A stretch of 13,979 nucleotides of DNA, from positions 1-13,979 of the forward strand of contig JAJZYI010000049.1 in NCBI GenBank assembly GCA_021798135.1, written 5' to 3'. The notes under the pieces were generated by a model that searched no databases, had not been told where the DNA came from, and saw only the letters and a program-made list of their open reading frames with translations. Every line of letters begins with the position of its first letter. The first letter of the stretch is position 1. This stretch comes from Actinomycetes bacterium. Its GTDB lineage: Bacteria > Actinomycetota > Acidimicrobiia > Acidimicrobiales > UBA8190. Shown here one piece after another: positions 1 through 7,750 of the stretch. A program made the position numbers and the translations under genes.

Positions 1-57
1 CCGGGGCAGCGGCCGGAGGGGGCCGCCCCGCCGGCGGGCTCGCCGGTCGAGGCGTGA
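1..57 (+). CDS. 3' end of an upstream gene (partial)
   Basis: The frame starting at base 1 is open and ends with TGA at 55-57. It reads PGQRPEGAAPPAGSPVEA, a Pro/Ala-rich tail typical of protein C-termini in this genome. The stop overlaps the GTG start of the next gene (54-56) as GTGA, the same coupling seen at three other junctions in the window. Only 18 residues are visible, so no function can be given and the frame itself is an inference from the overlap. Confidence 0.35.
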   Translation, partial: PGQRPEGAAPPAGSPVEA

Positions 58-1052
58 CCGTGGGCGGGCGCGCTGAGCCGGGGCTGGCGGCGCAGGTCCG
101 CCTGCTGCGCGAGGCGACCGCCGTCGTCCCTGCGGGCCGGCAGGCGGTCCTGGTCGCGGGCCCCGACGCCCAGGAGTACCTGCAGGGGCAGTGCTCGCAG
201 GACGTCGCGGCGCTGGCGGCCGGCACGTCGGCCGACGCCCTGCTGCTGAGCCCCCAGGGCAAGCTGCAGGCCCTGGTGCGCGTGACCCGCCTGGCGGCGG
301 ACCGGTACGCCGTCGACGTGGAGGACGGGTTCGGCGACGTGGTCGTGGAGCGCCTGCTGCGGTTCAGGCTGCGCGTGAAGGTCGACGTGGAGGTCCTCCC
401 GTGGCGCTGCTTGGCGCTGCGGGGCCCGGGATGGGCCGGCGCCGTCGACCCCGGCCAGGGGGTCGACGGCGCCGTGGTGGTCGCGCCCGTCGCATGGAAC
501 GGCGTCGTCGGCGTCGACCTGCTCGGTCCCGACCCGGCCCTCCCGGCGGGCGTGGCGGCCGTCGACGCCGACGCGTGGCAGGCGGTGCGCGTGGAGGCCG
601 GCATCCCCGCCATGGGAGCGGAGCTCGACGAGCGGACGATCCCGGCGGAAGCCGACCTGGTGGAGCGGACGGTCAGCTTCACCAAGGGCTGCTACACGGG
701 GCAGGAGCTGGTGGCCCGGCTCGACGCGCGGGGCAGCCGCGTGGCGCGCCGGCTCCGGGGCGTGGTGGTGGACGCCGGGCCGGGACCACAGCACGGAGCC
801 GGGCTCCCGCAACCGGGCGACGTGGTGCGGGTGGCAGGCCGCGAGGTCGGGCGCCTGACGTCGGTGGCCTGGTCGCCGGCGCTGGAGCGCACGGTGGCCC
901 TGGCGTACGTCCACCGTGCCGTGGAGCCCCCGGCCGCGGCCGTGGTGGTGCCGGCGGCGAGCCTCGGAGGCGCCGAGGGGGCGGGGGACGCTGCCGGGAC
1001 CGGGGCGTGGCCGGCAGAGGTCCGGGCCGTGCCGCTGGTCGGCGGGCGCTGA
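54..1052 (+). CDS. ygfZ: YgfZ/CAF17-type folate-binding protein (GcvT-like)
   Basis: This encodes 332 residues related to the aminomethyltransferase (GcvT) fold. The family hallmark KGCYTGQE lies at residues 211-218, preceded by RVEAGIPAMGAEL and the TIPAEADL segment usual before it. The N-terminal part carries the LQGQCSQDV and LLLSPQGKLQALV segments of the folate-binding domain. In bacteria YgfZ uses tetrahydrofolate and supports maturation or repair of certain Fe-S enzymes such as MiaB; the motif cysteine (C213) is important for this. The GTG start at 54 overlaps the stop of the upstream frame, suggesting translational coupling. The C-terminal 30 residues are Ala/Gly-rich and probably non-conserved. 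A 62-base gap with its own -10 box separates it from trpC, so it is probably not simply part of the trp operon. Family assignment is firm; the exact role here is inferred. Confidence 0.9.
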   Translation: MTVGGRAEPGLAAQVRLLREATAVVPAGRQAVLVAGPDAQEYLQGQCSQDVAALAAGTSADALLLSPQGKLQALVRVTRLAADRYAVDVEDGFGDVVVERLLRFRLRVKVDVEVLPWRCLALRGPGWAGAVDPGQGVDGAVVVAPVAWNGVVGVDLLGPDPALPAGVAAVDADAWQAVRVEAGIPAMGAELDERTIPAEADLVERTVSFTKGCYTGQELVARLDARGSRVARRLRGVVVDAGPGPQHGAGLPQPGDVVRVAGREVGRLTSVAWSPALERTVALAYVHRAVEPPAAAVVVPAASLGGAEGAGDAAGTGAWPAEVRAVPLVGGR

Positions 1053-1102
1053 CCCGTCGGCGGCCGCGCACCGCACTGGCGGGCCGGGGCGCGGCGCGCC
1101 GG

Positions 1103-1108
1103 TAGGCT
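1103..1108 (+). promoter_or_regulatory. -10 box of a leaderless-type trpC promoter
   Basis: TAGGCT matches the actinobacterial -10 consensus TANNNT and ends six bases before the GTG of trpC. With a normal 6-7 base distance to the transcription start, the mRNA would begin at or next to the start codon. No Shine-Dalgarno sequence and no convincing -35 box are visible. The same hexamer precedes the tRNA-Leu gene. Confidence 0.6.
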
Positions 1109-1114
1109 GCCGGG

Positions 1115-1950
<836 letters not shown>

Positions 1951-1954
<4 letters not shown>

Positions 1955-2703
1955 GTGGCGCGACCGGGCCGGTCCTGGTCAAGATCTGCGGCATCACCAG
2001 CGAAGCCGACGCGCTGCTGGCGGTGGGGCTGGGCGCCGACGCCATCGGCTTCGTCTTCGCGCCCTCGCCTCGCCAGATGGCGCCGCGTGCGGTGCAGCGG
2101 ATCGTGGAGCGGGTGCCGTCGGAGATCCTGACCGTGGGCGTCTTCCGCGACGAGGCGCCGCAGCGGGTCGTCGAGGTGACCAACCGGATCGGGCTGCACG
2201 CGGTCCAGCTGCACGGCAACGAGACGGCGGAGGAGTCCCGGTGGGTCGCGGCGCGGGTGCCGCTGCTCGTCAAGGCCTTCCCGGCCGGTCACCCGGGCAT
2301 CGCCGACCCCGGCGCCTACGGCGCCGGCCTGGTGCTGGTGGACTCGGCCTCGCCCGGGTCGGGGGAGGTCTTCGACTGGCGGCTGGCCGAGGGGGTGGTG
2401 GACCCCGGCCGGCTGGTGGTCGCCGGCGGGCTGCACCCCGGTAACGTCGCCGACGCCATCGCGCACCTGGCACCGCGCGGCGTGGACGTGTCGTCCGGTG
2501 TCGAGTCGGCACCGGGTCGCAAGGACCCGCGGCTGGTCCAGGCGTTCGTCGCCGCCGTGCGAGGGGCGGGCGGCGCCGGGGCCGGGCGGCTGCCGGGCGG
2601 CGCCGGCGTGGCTGCCGGGCAGGCCGGTGACGGACCGGCAGCAGGCGACGCCGACGCGGCGGCGGGTGACGACGGGCCCTTCGACTGGGAGGTCGGGCGA
2701 TGA
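1951..2703 (+). CDS. trpF: phosphoribosylanthranilate isomerase
   Basis: TrpF performs the Amadori rearrangement of phosphoribosylanthranilate, the step just before TrpC. The protein is 250 residues against about 200-210 for the family. The catalytic cysteine is C13 in VKICGIT and the catalytic aspartate is D131 in LVLVDSAS. Other family segments are ADAIGFVFAPSPR (30-41), AVQLHGNE (84-91), VVAGGLHPGNV (156-166) and VDVSSGVESAPGRKD (178-192). The start GTG at 1951 overlaps the trpC stop (GTGA) and the gene ends in ATGA with trpB, so translation is probably coupled. Residues from about 205 to 240 form a Gly/Ala/Asp-rich tail with no family counterpart that I know, ending in FDWEVGR. The function is well supported; the tail is odd. 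Confidence 0.95.
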
Positions 2704-3932
2704 GCGACGCGAGCGGCCACGGCCCCGGTTCGGGGGCGGCACCGCCCGGTGCCGGGCGCAGGGCGGGCGTCGCGGTCATGGGCGAGCCCGACGCGCGGGG
2801 GCGCTTCGGCCGCTTCGGCGGGCGCTACGTCCCCGAGTCCCTGGTGCCGGCGTGCGCCGAGCTGGAGGCCGCGTTCCGGGCCGCGTGGGCCGACCCGGCG
2901 TTCCACGCCGAGCTGCAGGGCATCCTGACCTCCTACGGCGGTCGGCCCACCCCGGTGACCGAGTGCCGCAGGCTGTCGGCGGAGCTCGGCGTCCGCGTGC
3001 TGCTCAAGCGCGAGGACCTCGCTCACACCGGCTCGCACAAGATCAACAACGTGGTGGGCCAGGCGCTCCTGGCCCGCCGCATGGGCAAGAGCCGGCTGGT
3101 GGCCGAGACCGGCGCCGGGCAGCACGGGGTGGCCACCGCCACCGCCGCGGCGCTGTTCGGCATGGACTGCACCGTGTACATGGGCGAGGTGGACGTGGAG
3201 CGCCAGGCGCTCAACGTGTTCCGGATGGAGCTGCTCGGGGCGGAGGTGCGGCCGGTGGCTTCGGGGAGCCGGACGCTCAAGGACGCCGTGAACGAGGCGC
3301 TGCGCGACTGGGTGGCGACGGTCGGCCACACGCACTACTGCCTCGGATCGGTCATGGGACCCCACCCGTACCCGTGGATGGTGCGCGAGCTGCAGCGGGT
3401 CGTCGGCGACGAGGCACGCGAGCAGTGCCGGCAGCTGCTCGGCGGCGACCCGGACGTGGTCGTCGCCTGCGTCGGCGGCGGGTCGAACGCAGCCGGCACC
3501 TTCGCCGGGTTCGCCGACACCTCGGCCGAGCTCGTCGGGGTGGAGGCCGCCGGGGGAGCGGCGGTGCGGCGCGGCGTCCCCGGGGTGCTCCACGGGATGG
3601 CGTCGCTGCTGCTGCAGGACGAGGCCGGGCAGATCCTGGAGGCGCAGTCCATCTCCGCCGGGCTCGACTACCCGGGCATCGGGCCCGAGCACGCGCACCT
3701 GGCCGACGTCGGCCGGGCCCGCTACGACACGGCCGCCGACGACGAGGTGCTGGCAGCGTTCACCCTGCTCGCCCGGACCGAGGGGATCATCTGTGCCTTC
3801 GAGTCGGCGCACGCCGTCGCATGGCTCGTCCGCGAGGCGGGCCGCTCGGTCCCGAGCGGGTCGACCGTGCTCGTGACGCTCTCCGGCCGCGGCGACAAGG
3901 ACGTCGCTCAGGCGAGGGAGCTGCTGCGGTGA
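2700..3932 (+). CDS. trpB: tryptophan synthase beta chain
   Basis: TrpB is the PLP enzyme that joins indole and serine to make tryptophan in complex with TrpA. The protein has 410 residues. The PLP lysine is K114 in HTGSHKINN; the catalytic E136 is in AETGAGQHG; the phosphate-binding glycine loop is GGGSNA (259-264); S395 lies in LSGRGDKD. FGGRYVPE (39-46) marks the true family N-terminus, so residues 1-30 are an extra Gly/Ala/Pro-rich extension. An internal ATG at residue 27 (2778) is an alternative start, but the ATGA overlap with trpF favours 2700. The loop holding the pyridine-side glutamate reads EGIICAFESAHA (361-372); E368 is kept, but the usual Pro is Cys365 and the usual Leu or Ile is Phe367. 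The gene ends in a GTGA overlap with trpA. Confidence 0.97.
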   Translation: MSDASGHGPGSGAAPPGAGRRAGVAVMGEPDARGRFGRFGGRYVPESLVPACAELEAAFRAAWADPAFHAELQGILTSYGGRPTPVTECRRLSAELGVRVLLKREDLAHTGSHKINNVVGQALLARRMGKSRLVAETGAGQHGVATATAAALFGMDCTVYMGEVDVERQALNVFRMELLGAEVRPVASGSRTLKDAVNEALRDWVATVGHTHYCLGSVMGPHPYPWMVRELQRVVGDEAREQCRQLLGGDPDVVVACVGGGSNAAGTFAGFADTSAELVGVEAAGGAAVRRGVPGVLHGMASLLLQDEAGQILEAQSISAGLDYPGIGPEHAHLADVGRARYDTAADDEVLAAFTLLARTEGIICAFESAHAVAWLVREAGRSVPSGSTVLVTLSGRGDKDVAQARELLR

Positions 3933-4780
3933 CCCCGCCGGGGGCCGGCGCCCCGTCTGCGGCGGGCGTGCCGCCGGCCGCGGGGACGGGGGCTGCCGCC
4001 GGGGCTGGACCCGGACCGCTCGAGCGGGCGCTGCGGGCCCGGCGCGACGCGGGGCGCAAGCTGCTGGTGCCCTACGTGACCGCCGGCGCGGTCGACGACT
4101 GGGTGCAGGTGGTCCGCGCCGTCGCCGCGGCCGGCGCCGACGCGGTCGAGGTGGGACTGCCGTTCTCGGACCCGATGATCGACGGGCCCACGATCCAGCA
4201 GGCGTCGCTCACCGCGCTGCGGCGCGGCACCACGCCGCAGGCGGCGCTGGCCGAGCTGGCCGGCGCCGACGTCGGTGTCCCGCTCGTCGTCATGACCTAC
4301 TACAACCTGGTGTTCCGTGCGGGCGAGCGCCGCTTCGCTCGGACGCTGGCCGACAGCGGCGTGGCCGGCGCCATCGTGCCCGACCTGCCGCTCGAGGAGA
4401 GCGCCGGGTGGCGGGAGGAGGCCGGCGCGGCCGGCGTCGACACCGTGCTGCTGGTGGCACCCTCCACGCCCGACGAGCGCGCCCGCCGGATCTGCGAGGC
4501 GTGCCGCGGCTTCGTGTACGGGGTGGGCCTGATGGGCGTGACCGGCGAGCGTTCGGAGCTGGCCGGCACGGCTCGGCAGGTGGCCCGGCGGTTGCGGGCC
4601 GTCACCGACCTGCCCGTCTGCGTCGGCGTCGGCGTCACCACGGCACGGCAGGCGGCGGAGATCTGCGAGGACGCGGACGGCGTGGTGGTCGGCTCTGCCC
4701 TGGTGCGCCGGCTGCTCGACGGCGGCGGCCCCGACGCGGCCGCCGCGCTGGTCGCCGGCTTCCGCTCCGCGATCGACTGA
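3929..4780 (+). CDS. trpA: tryptophan synthase alpha chain
   Basis: TrpA cleaves indole-3-glycerol phosphate to indole, which is channelled to TrpB. The protein has 283 residues. The catalytic pair is E74 (VEVGLPFSDP) and D85 (IDGPTIQ), eleven residues apart as in the family. VMTYYNLVFRAG, AIVPDLPLEES and YGVGLMGVTGER are the other diagnostic segments, with the C-terminal phosphate-binding VGVGV and VVVGSALV. The GTG start at 3929 overlaps the trpB stop. Residues 1-30 are an Ala/Gly/Pro-rich extension; the family core begins at LERALRARRDAGRKLLVPYVTAG. It is the last gene of the operon and faces a convergent - strand region. Subunit identity is clear. Confidence 0.96.
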   Translation: MTPPGAGAPSAAGVPPAAGTGAAAGAGPGPLERALRARRDAGRKLLVPYVTAGAVDDWVQVVRAVAAAGADAVEVGLPFSDPMIDGPTIQQASLTALRRGTTPQAALAELAGADVGVPLVVMTYYNLVFRAGERRFARTLADSGVAGAIVPDLPLEESAGWREEAGAAGVDTVLLVAPSTPDERARRICEACRGFVYGVGLMGVTGERSELAGTARQVARRLRAVTDLPVCVGVGVTTARQAAEICEDADGVVVGSALVRRLLDGGGPDAAAALVAGFRSAID

Positions 4781-4789
4781 CCGGACCCA

Positions 4790-4840
4790 GCCCGCTGGCC
4801 CGCGTGCCGGGGTCGAGCGGGCCCGCCACCGTGGTGGCGG
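4790..4840 (+). terminator. possible terminator after trpA
   Basis: Starting 10 bases after the trpA stop, GCCCGCT (4790-4796) can pair with AGCGGGC (4816-4822). A second hairpin follows directly: CCGCCAC (4823-4829), loop CGTG, GTGGCGG (4834-4840). No T-run follows, as is common for high-GC actinobacterial hairpins. Its position between convergent genes fits termination, but function is inferred. Confidence 0.4.
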
Positions 4841-4854
4841 CGTCAGGCGCAGCG

Positions 4855-5048
4855 GGTCAGGAGCGGTGGCCGGGTCGCGGGCACCGGGTCAGCCGCGGTG
4901 GCCTGGCCAGGAGGGGTGCCTGGGTCAGCCACGGTGGCCTGGCCAGGAGCGGTGCCTCGGTCAGGAGCGGTGCCTCGGTCAGGAGCGGTGGCCGGGTCGG
5001 GAGCGGTGGCCGGGTCGGGAACGGCCGCCGAGTCAGGAGCGGTCGCCG
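4855..5048 (+). repeat. 18-bp tandem repeat array, 11 units
   Basis: Units start at 4855, 4873, 4887, 4905, 4923, 4941, 4959, 4977, 4995, 5013 and 5031. All are 18 bp except the second (14 bp). The consensus is close to GGTCAGGAGCGGTGSCYS. Units 3-4 and 5-6 form a 36-bp higher-order repeat, each carrying the palindrome CCTGGCCAGG at its unit junction (4902-4911 and 4938-4947). Unit 11 is also the last six codons, stop included, of the - strand zinc-ribbon gene. There are no spacers, so it is not a CRISPR array. Together with 4781-4854 this fills the space between trpA and the zinc-ribbon gene; I see no convincing gene there on either strand. Confidence 0.9.
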
Positions 5049-5197
5049 GGGTCGTCGCCGCCGTCCACCGCGACCGGCACGGCACGGCCGCAGCGGGTGC
5101 ACCAGGCGGCGCGCCCGTCGGGCTCGCCCGGGTGGACGAGCGCGCCGCAGAGCGCGCAGCGGTGGATGCGGGGCGATTCGGTGGCGAGGTCGACCAT
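5033..5197 (-). CDS. small zinc-ribbon protein (54 aa)
   Basis: From ATG at 5197 to TGA at 5033 this encodes 54 residues with two CxxC knuckles: C14-x2-C17 (CALC) and C33-x2-C36 (CTRC), separated by 15 residues. Each is followed by Gly, as in typical zinc ribbons (CALCGALV and CTRCGRAV). The C-terminal part is acidic and short. The regular cysteine spacing and the absence of a longer overlapping gene support a real gene. A purine-rich AAGGGA lies only a few bases before the ATG, so ribosome binding may be weak. It lies 165 bases downstream of fabF on the same strand and may be the last gene of the fatty-acid operon. The CX2C-X15-CX2C spacing equals that of the zinc domain at the N-terminus of AccD, but the carboxylase part is absent. 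Function unknown. Confidence 0.65.
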   Translation of the reverse strand: MVDLATESPRIHRCALCGALVHPGEPDGRAAWCTRCGRAVPVAVDGGDDPGDRS

Positions 5198-5257
5198 GGT
5201 CCCTTCAGTCAGTCCCGGGCCCGTCCTGGGCTCGTATGGCGCGCGCAGGCCCGGAGG

Positions 5258-5308
5258 CGACGCCGCGCGGCAGCGGCCCTGTCGGGCGGCTCCCGCAGCG
5301 CGGCGTCG
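5258..5308. repeat. 11-bp inverted repeat between fabF and the zinc-ribbon gene
   Basis: CGACGCCGCGC (5258-5268) is perfectly complementary to GCGCGGCGTCG (5298-5308). The 29-base loop contains a further small hairpin, GCCC (5276-5279) and GGGC (5284-5287) around TGTC. It lies 55 bases beyond the fabF stop, so it may terminate or stabilise the fab transcript. No T-run is visible. Confidence 0.55.
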
Positions 5309-5362
5309 AGGCCGGTGCGTGGCGAGATGGTAGCGCCCGGTGGCACTGGACTGGAACGGCGA

Positions 5363-6562
5363 TCAGGCGGGCGGACCGATCACCAGGCAGCCGTTGTGCC
5401 CGCCGAACCCGAACGAGTTGGACAGCACCGGCGCCGGCTCGAACGGGCGCGGCTGGCCGGCGACGACGTCGATCGAGATCTCGGGGTCCGGCTCGCCGTA
5501 GCCGTCGGTGGGCGGCATGAGCCGTCGGTCGATGGTCAGCACGGCCGCCACCGCCTCGATGGCGCCGGCGCCTCCGAGCGCGTGGCCGGTGACGCCCTTG
5601 GTCGAGGTCACCGGCGGGCCCGGCGTCCCGAAGACCTTGGCGATGGCCTGCGCCTCGCTGAGGTCGTTGAGCGGCGTGGACGTGCCGTGGGCGTTCACGT
5701 GGCCGATGTCGGCGGGCTGCAGCTCGGCGTCGGCGAGCGCCAGCTCGATGCAGGCGGCGGCGCCGCCGCCTCCCGGTGCCGGTGCCGTGATGTGGTGCGC
5801 GTCGGCGGTCGAGCCGGCGCCGAGGACCTCGCCGTAGATCCGGGCGCCGCGGCGCACGGCGTGGTCCCACCGCTCCAGGACGAGCGCTCCGGATCCCTCG
5901 GCGATGGCGAAGCCGTCCCGCCTGGCGTCGAAGGGCCGGCTGTGCCCGGAGGTGGAGAGCGCCGTCATGTTGGTGAACGCGGCGATGCCGAGGCCGGTCA
6001 TGGCCGCCTCGGCGCCGCCGCCGATGGTGACGTCGCACCGGCCCGAGGCCACCAGCCTGGCGGCGGCGGCCACCGCGTGGGTGCCGGCGGCGCAGGCGGT
6101 CGCGATGGTCTCGCACGGGCCGCGCCACCCGTTGCGGATGGAGATGGTCCCGGCGCCGGCGTTGGGCATCATCATCGGGATCAGGAACGGCGACACCCGC
6201 CGGGGCCCCTTGCCGTCGTAGACGCGCAGCTGCGCCTCGAGGGACTCGAGCCCGCCGATCCCGGTGGCGAAGACGACCCCGCAGCGCGCCGGGTCGGCGG
6301 CGACGTCGCCGGCGTCGGCCAGGGCCATGTCGGCTGCCGCCACCGACAGCTGGGCGAACCGGTCGACCCGGCGGACCTCCTTCGGCCCGAAGATCGCGGC
6401 GGGGTCGAAGCCGGTCACGCGCCGCTCGCCGCCGGGCCAGGGCCGCAGCAGCCCGGCCCAGAAGTCCTCGACCCCGATGCCGCAGCAGGCGAGGACGCCC
6501 AGGCCGGTGATGGCCACCCGGTGCCCGCGCACCGGCCCGTCGGGCCCGTGGCCGAGCAGCAT
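5363..6562 (-). CDS. fabF: beta-ketoacyl-ACP synthase II
   Basis: FabF elongates acyl-ACP by condensing it with malonyl-ACP. The protein has 399 residues, near the usual 410. The catalytic triad is present: C157 in ETIATACAAGTHA, H292 in NAHGTSTPLND and H327 in TKGVTGHALGGAGAIE, with K322 just before the last. The C-terminal SNSFGFGGHN and the gating segment PMMMPNAGAG are typical. The start ATG at 6562 shares its A with the TGA of acpP (TGATG), which supports this start although it adds about 14 residues before the usual RVAITGLG. It is the fifth gene of fabD-fabH-fabG-acpP-fabF. KAS I (FabB) is the alternative, but the context and length favour FabF. Confidence 0.95.
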   Translation of the reverse strand: MLLGHGPDGPVRGHRVAITGLGVLACCGIGVEDFWAGLLRPWPGGERRVTGFDPAAIFGPKEVRRVDRFAQLSVAAADMALADAGDVAADPARCGVVFATGIGGLESLEAQLRVYDGKGPRRVSPFLIPMMMPNAGAGTISIRNGWRGPCETIATACAAGTHAVAAAARLVASGRCDVTIGGGAEAAMTGLGIAAFTNMTALSTSGHSRPFDARRDGFAIAEGSGALVLERWDHAVRRGARIYGEVLGAGSTADAHHITAPAPGGGGAAACIELALADAELQPADIGHVNAHGTSTPLNDLSEAQAIAKVFGTPGPPVTSTKGVTGHALGGAGAIEAVAAVLTIDRRLMPPTDGYGEPDPEISIDVVAGQPRPFEPAPVLSNSFGFGGHNGCLVIGPPA

Positions 6563-6801
6563 CAGAGCTTGGCGGCGATCAGGTCGAAGGCCTGGCCGAT
6601 GGTCTCGATGCCGTCGAGCTCGGCCTCGTCGACCGTGATGTCGAACGTCTCCTCGAGGGCCATGACCAGCTCGACGAGGTCCAGGCTGTCGGCGTCGAGG
6701 TCGTCGGCGAACCGTGCCTCGCGGACGACCTTCTCACCGGGGACCTGCAGGACCTCCACCGCGCAGGACTTGAACTTGTCGAAGGTGGCGTCGTCACTCA
6801 C
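6562..6801 (-). CDS. acpP: acyl carrier protein
   Basis: ACP carries growing fatty acyl chains on a phosphopantetheine arm. The product is 79 residues, acidic and helical. The attachment serine is S39 in DADSLDLVELVMALEE. The GTG at 6801 is chosen as the start, rather than an upstream ATG at 6855, because a strong AAAGGAGAG lies seven to eight bases before it and the resulting length is normal for ACP. Its stop overlaps the fabF ATG by one base. The order fabG-acpP-fabF is a standard one for this pathway, which makes this the fatty-acid rather than a polyketide or meromycolate carrier. Confidence 0.96.
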   Translation of the reverse strand: MSDDATFDKFKSCAVEVLQVPGEKVVREARFADDLDADSLDLVELVMALEETFDITVDEAELDGIETIGQAFDLIAAKL

Positions 6802-6806
6802 CGTTG

Positions 6807-6815
6807 CTCTCCTTT
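6807..6815 (-). promoter_or_regulatory. ribosome binding site of acpP
   Basis: On the - strand this reads AAAGGAGAG; its GGAG core (6809-6812) is seven bases from the GTG at 6801. It decides the acpP start against the upstream in-frame ATG at 6855. It is one of the best Shine-Dalgarno sequences in the window, fitting the high expression expected for ACP. Confidence 0.8.
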
Positions 6816-6940
6816 GGGTCTCCCGGCGATGGTGCCGGTGATCTGGTGCCCGCACCGTGGCGGTGGTGCCGTGCGGCCTGCGGCCGGGGCGACCCGACCG
6901 CAGGTGGGCCGCCGACCGCGCCGTCCGGCTCGCGCCGCGG

Positions 6941-7750
6941 TCACAGGCCCATGGCCAGGCCGCCGTCGACGGCCAGGACCGCGCCGGTGATGTACGCGGC
7001 GTCCTCCGAAGCGAGGAACGCCACGGCCCCGGCGATCTCGCCGGGGGAGGCGGACCGGCCGAGCGGCACCATGGACCGGAGCTGCTCGGCCCGCGCGTCT
7101 CCGAGAGCGGCGATCATATCGGTCTCCACGATGCCGGGGGCGACCACGTTCACCGTGATGCCCCGGCTCCCGACCTCGCGGGCGAGGGAGCGGGCCATGC
7201 CGACGAGGCCGGCCTTGGCCGCGGCGTAGTTGACCTGCCCGGGTGACCCGAGCAGGGCGGAGACCGACGACATGAGCACCACGCGGCCGCCGCGGGCCCG
7301 GACCATGGGGCCGAGCGCCCGGCGGACGACGCGGTAGGCGCCGGTGAGGTTGGTGTCGAGGACCGCCTGCCAGGCCTCCTCGTCCATCCGCAGGAGGAGG
7401 GTGTCGCGCGTGATCCCGGCGTTGGCCACGAGCACCTGGACCCGGCCGAGCTCGGCCTCCACCCGGTCGAAGGCGGCGCCGACCTCGTCGGGCCGGGTGA
7501 CGTCGCAGGTCACCGGCAGCAGGCGGGCCACCTGGTCCGGTGGCAGGCCGTCGAGCGGGGGCGGCGTGCCGCGGTACGTGGCGGCCACGCGGTCGCCGAG
7601 GGCCAGGAAGCGCTGCACGCACGCCAGCCCGATGCCCCGGTTGCCCCCCGTGACCAGCACGACGCGGCCGCCGTGCTCGGACCCGGCCTCGCCTCCGGCA
7701 CGGGCGGCCGTGCCGGAGGCGAGGCCGCCGGCTCCGCCCGGCCCGCTCAC
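6941..7750 (-). CDS. fabG: 3-oxoacyl-ACP reductase
   Basis: FabG reduces 3-ketoacyl-ACP with NADPH in the elongation cycle. It is a short-chain dehydrogenase of 269 residues. The cofactor motif is TGGNRGIG (34-41), NAG is at 110-112, and the catalytic residues are N134, S162, Y175 and K179 (SSVSALLGSPGQVNYAAAKAG). PGIVETDM and the C-terminal VDGGLAMGL are typical. The GTG at 7750 overlaps the fabH stop as GTGA, so it is preferred, but it creates an unusual extension of about 28 residues rich in Gly/Ala, largely encoded by a perfect hairpin (7684-7727). A later GTG inside RVVLVTGG could be the start instead, which would leave the hairpin untranslated. A 139-base gap separates it from acpP. Confidence 0.93.
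   Translation of the reverse strand: MSGPGGAGGLASGTAARAGGEAGSEHGGRVVLVTGGNRGIGLACVQRFLALGDRVAATYRGTPPPLDGLPPDQVARLLPVTCDVTRPDEVGAAFDRVEAELGRVQVLVANAGITRDTLLLRMDEEAWQAVLDTNLTGAYRVVRRALGPMVRARGGRVVLMSSVSALLGSPGQVNYAAAKAGLVGMARSLAREVGSRGITVNVVAPGIVETDMIAALGDARAEQLRSMVPLGRSASPGEIAGAVAFLASEDAAYITGAVLAVDGGLAMGL
7684..7727. repeat. perfect 20-bp inverted repeat in the fabG 5' coding region
   Basis: Bases 7684-7703 pair without mismatch with 7708-7727 around a four-base loop (GCGG, 7704-7707). On the fabG strand it begins 23 bases after the GTG and covers codons 8-23, which encode GGLASGTAARAGGEAG. The RNA hairpin would be extremely stable. No T-run follows on either side. See the findings for possible roles. 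Confidence 0.9.

Noticed and set aside
2498..3928. N-terminal extension of trpA through trpB
   Set aside because: The upstream part is an Arg/Gly-rich shadow of trpF and trpB; TrpA motifs start only after the GTG at 3929.
4855..5048. A CRISPR-like array
   Set aside because: The units are contiguous 18-bp tandem copies with no unique spacers, and no cas gene is near.
4857..5102. Repeat-containing proteins read from the 18-bp array on either strand
   Set aside because: Several frames stay open only because 18 is a multiple of three and stops are rare at this GC content; they lack start signals, and one overlaps the zinc-ribbon gene in another frame.
5327..5332. A TACCAT -10 box on the - strand for the zinc-ribbon gene
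   Set aside because: It lies 130 bases before the ATG with no start codon at leaderless distance and no -35; too weak to list as a promoter.
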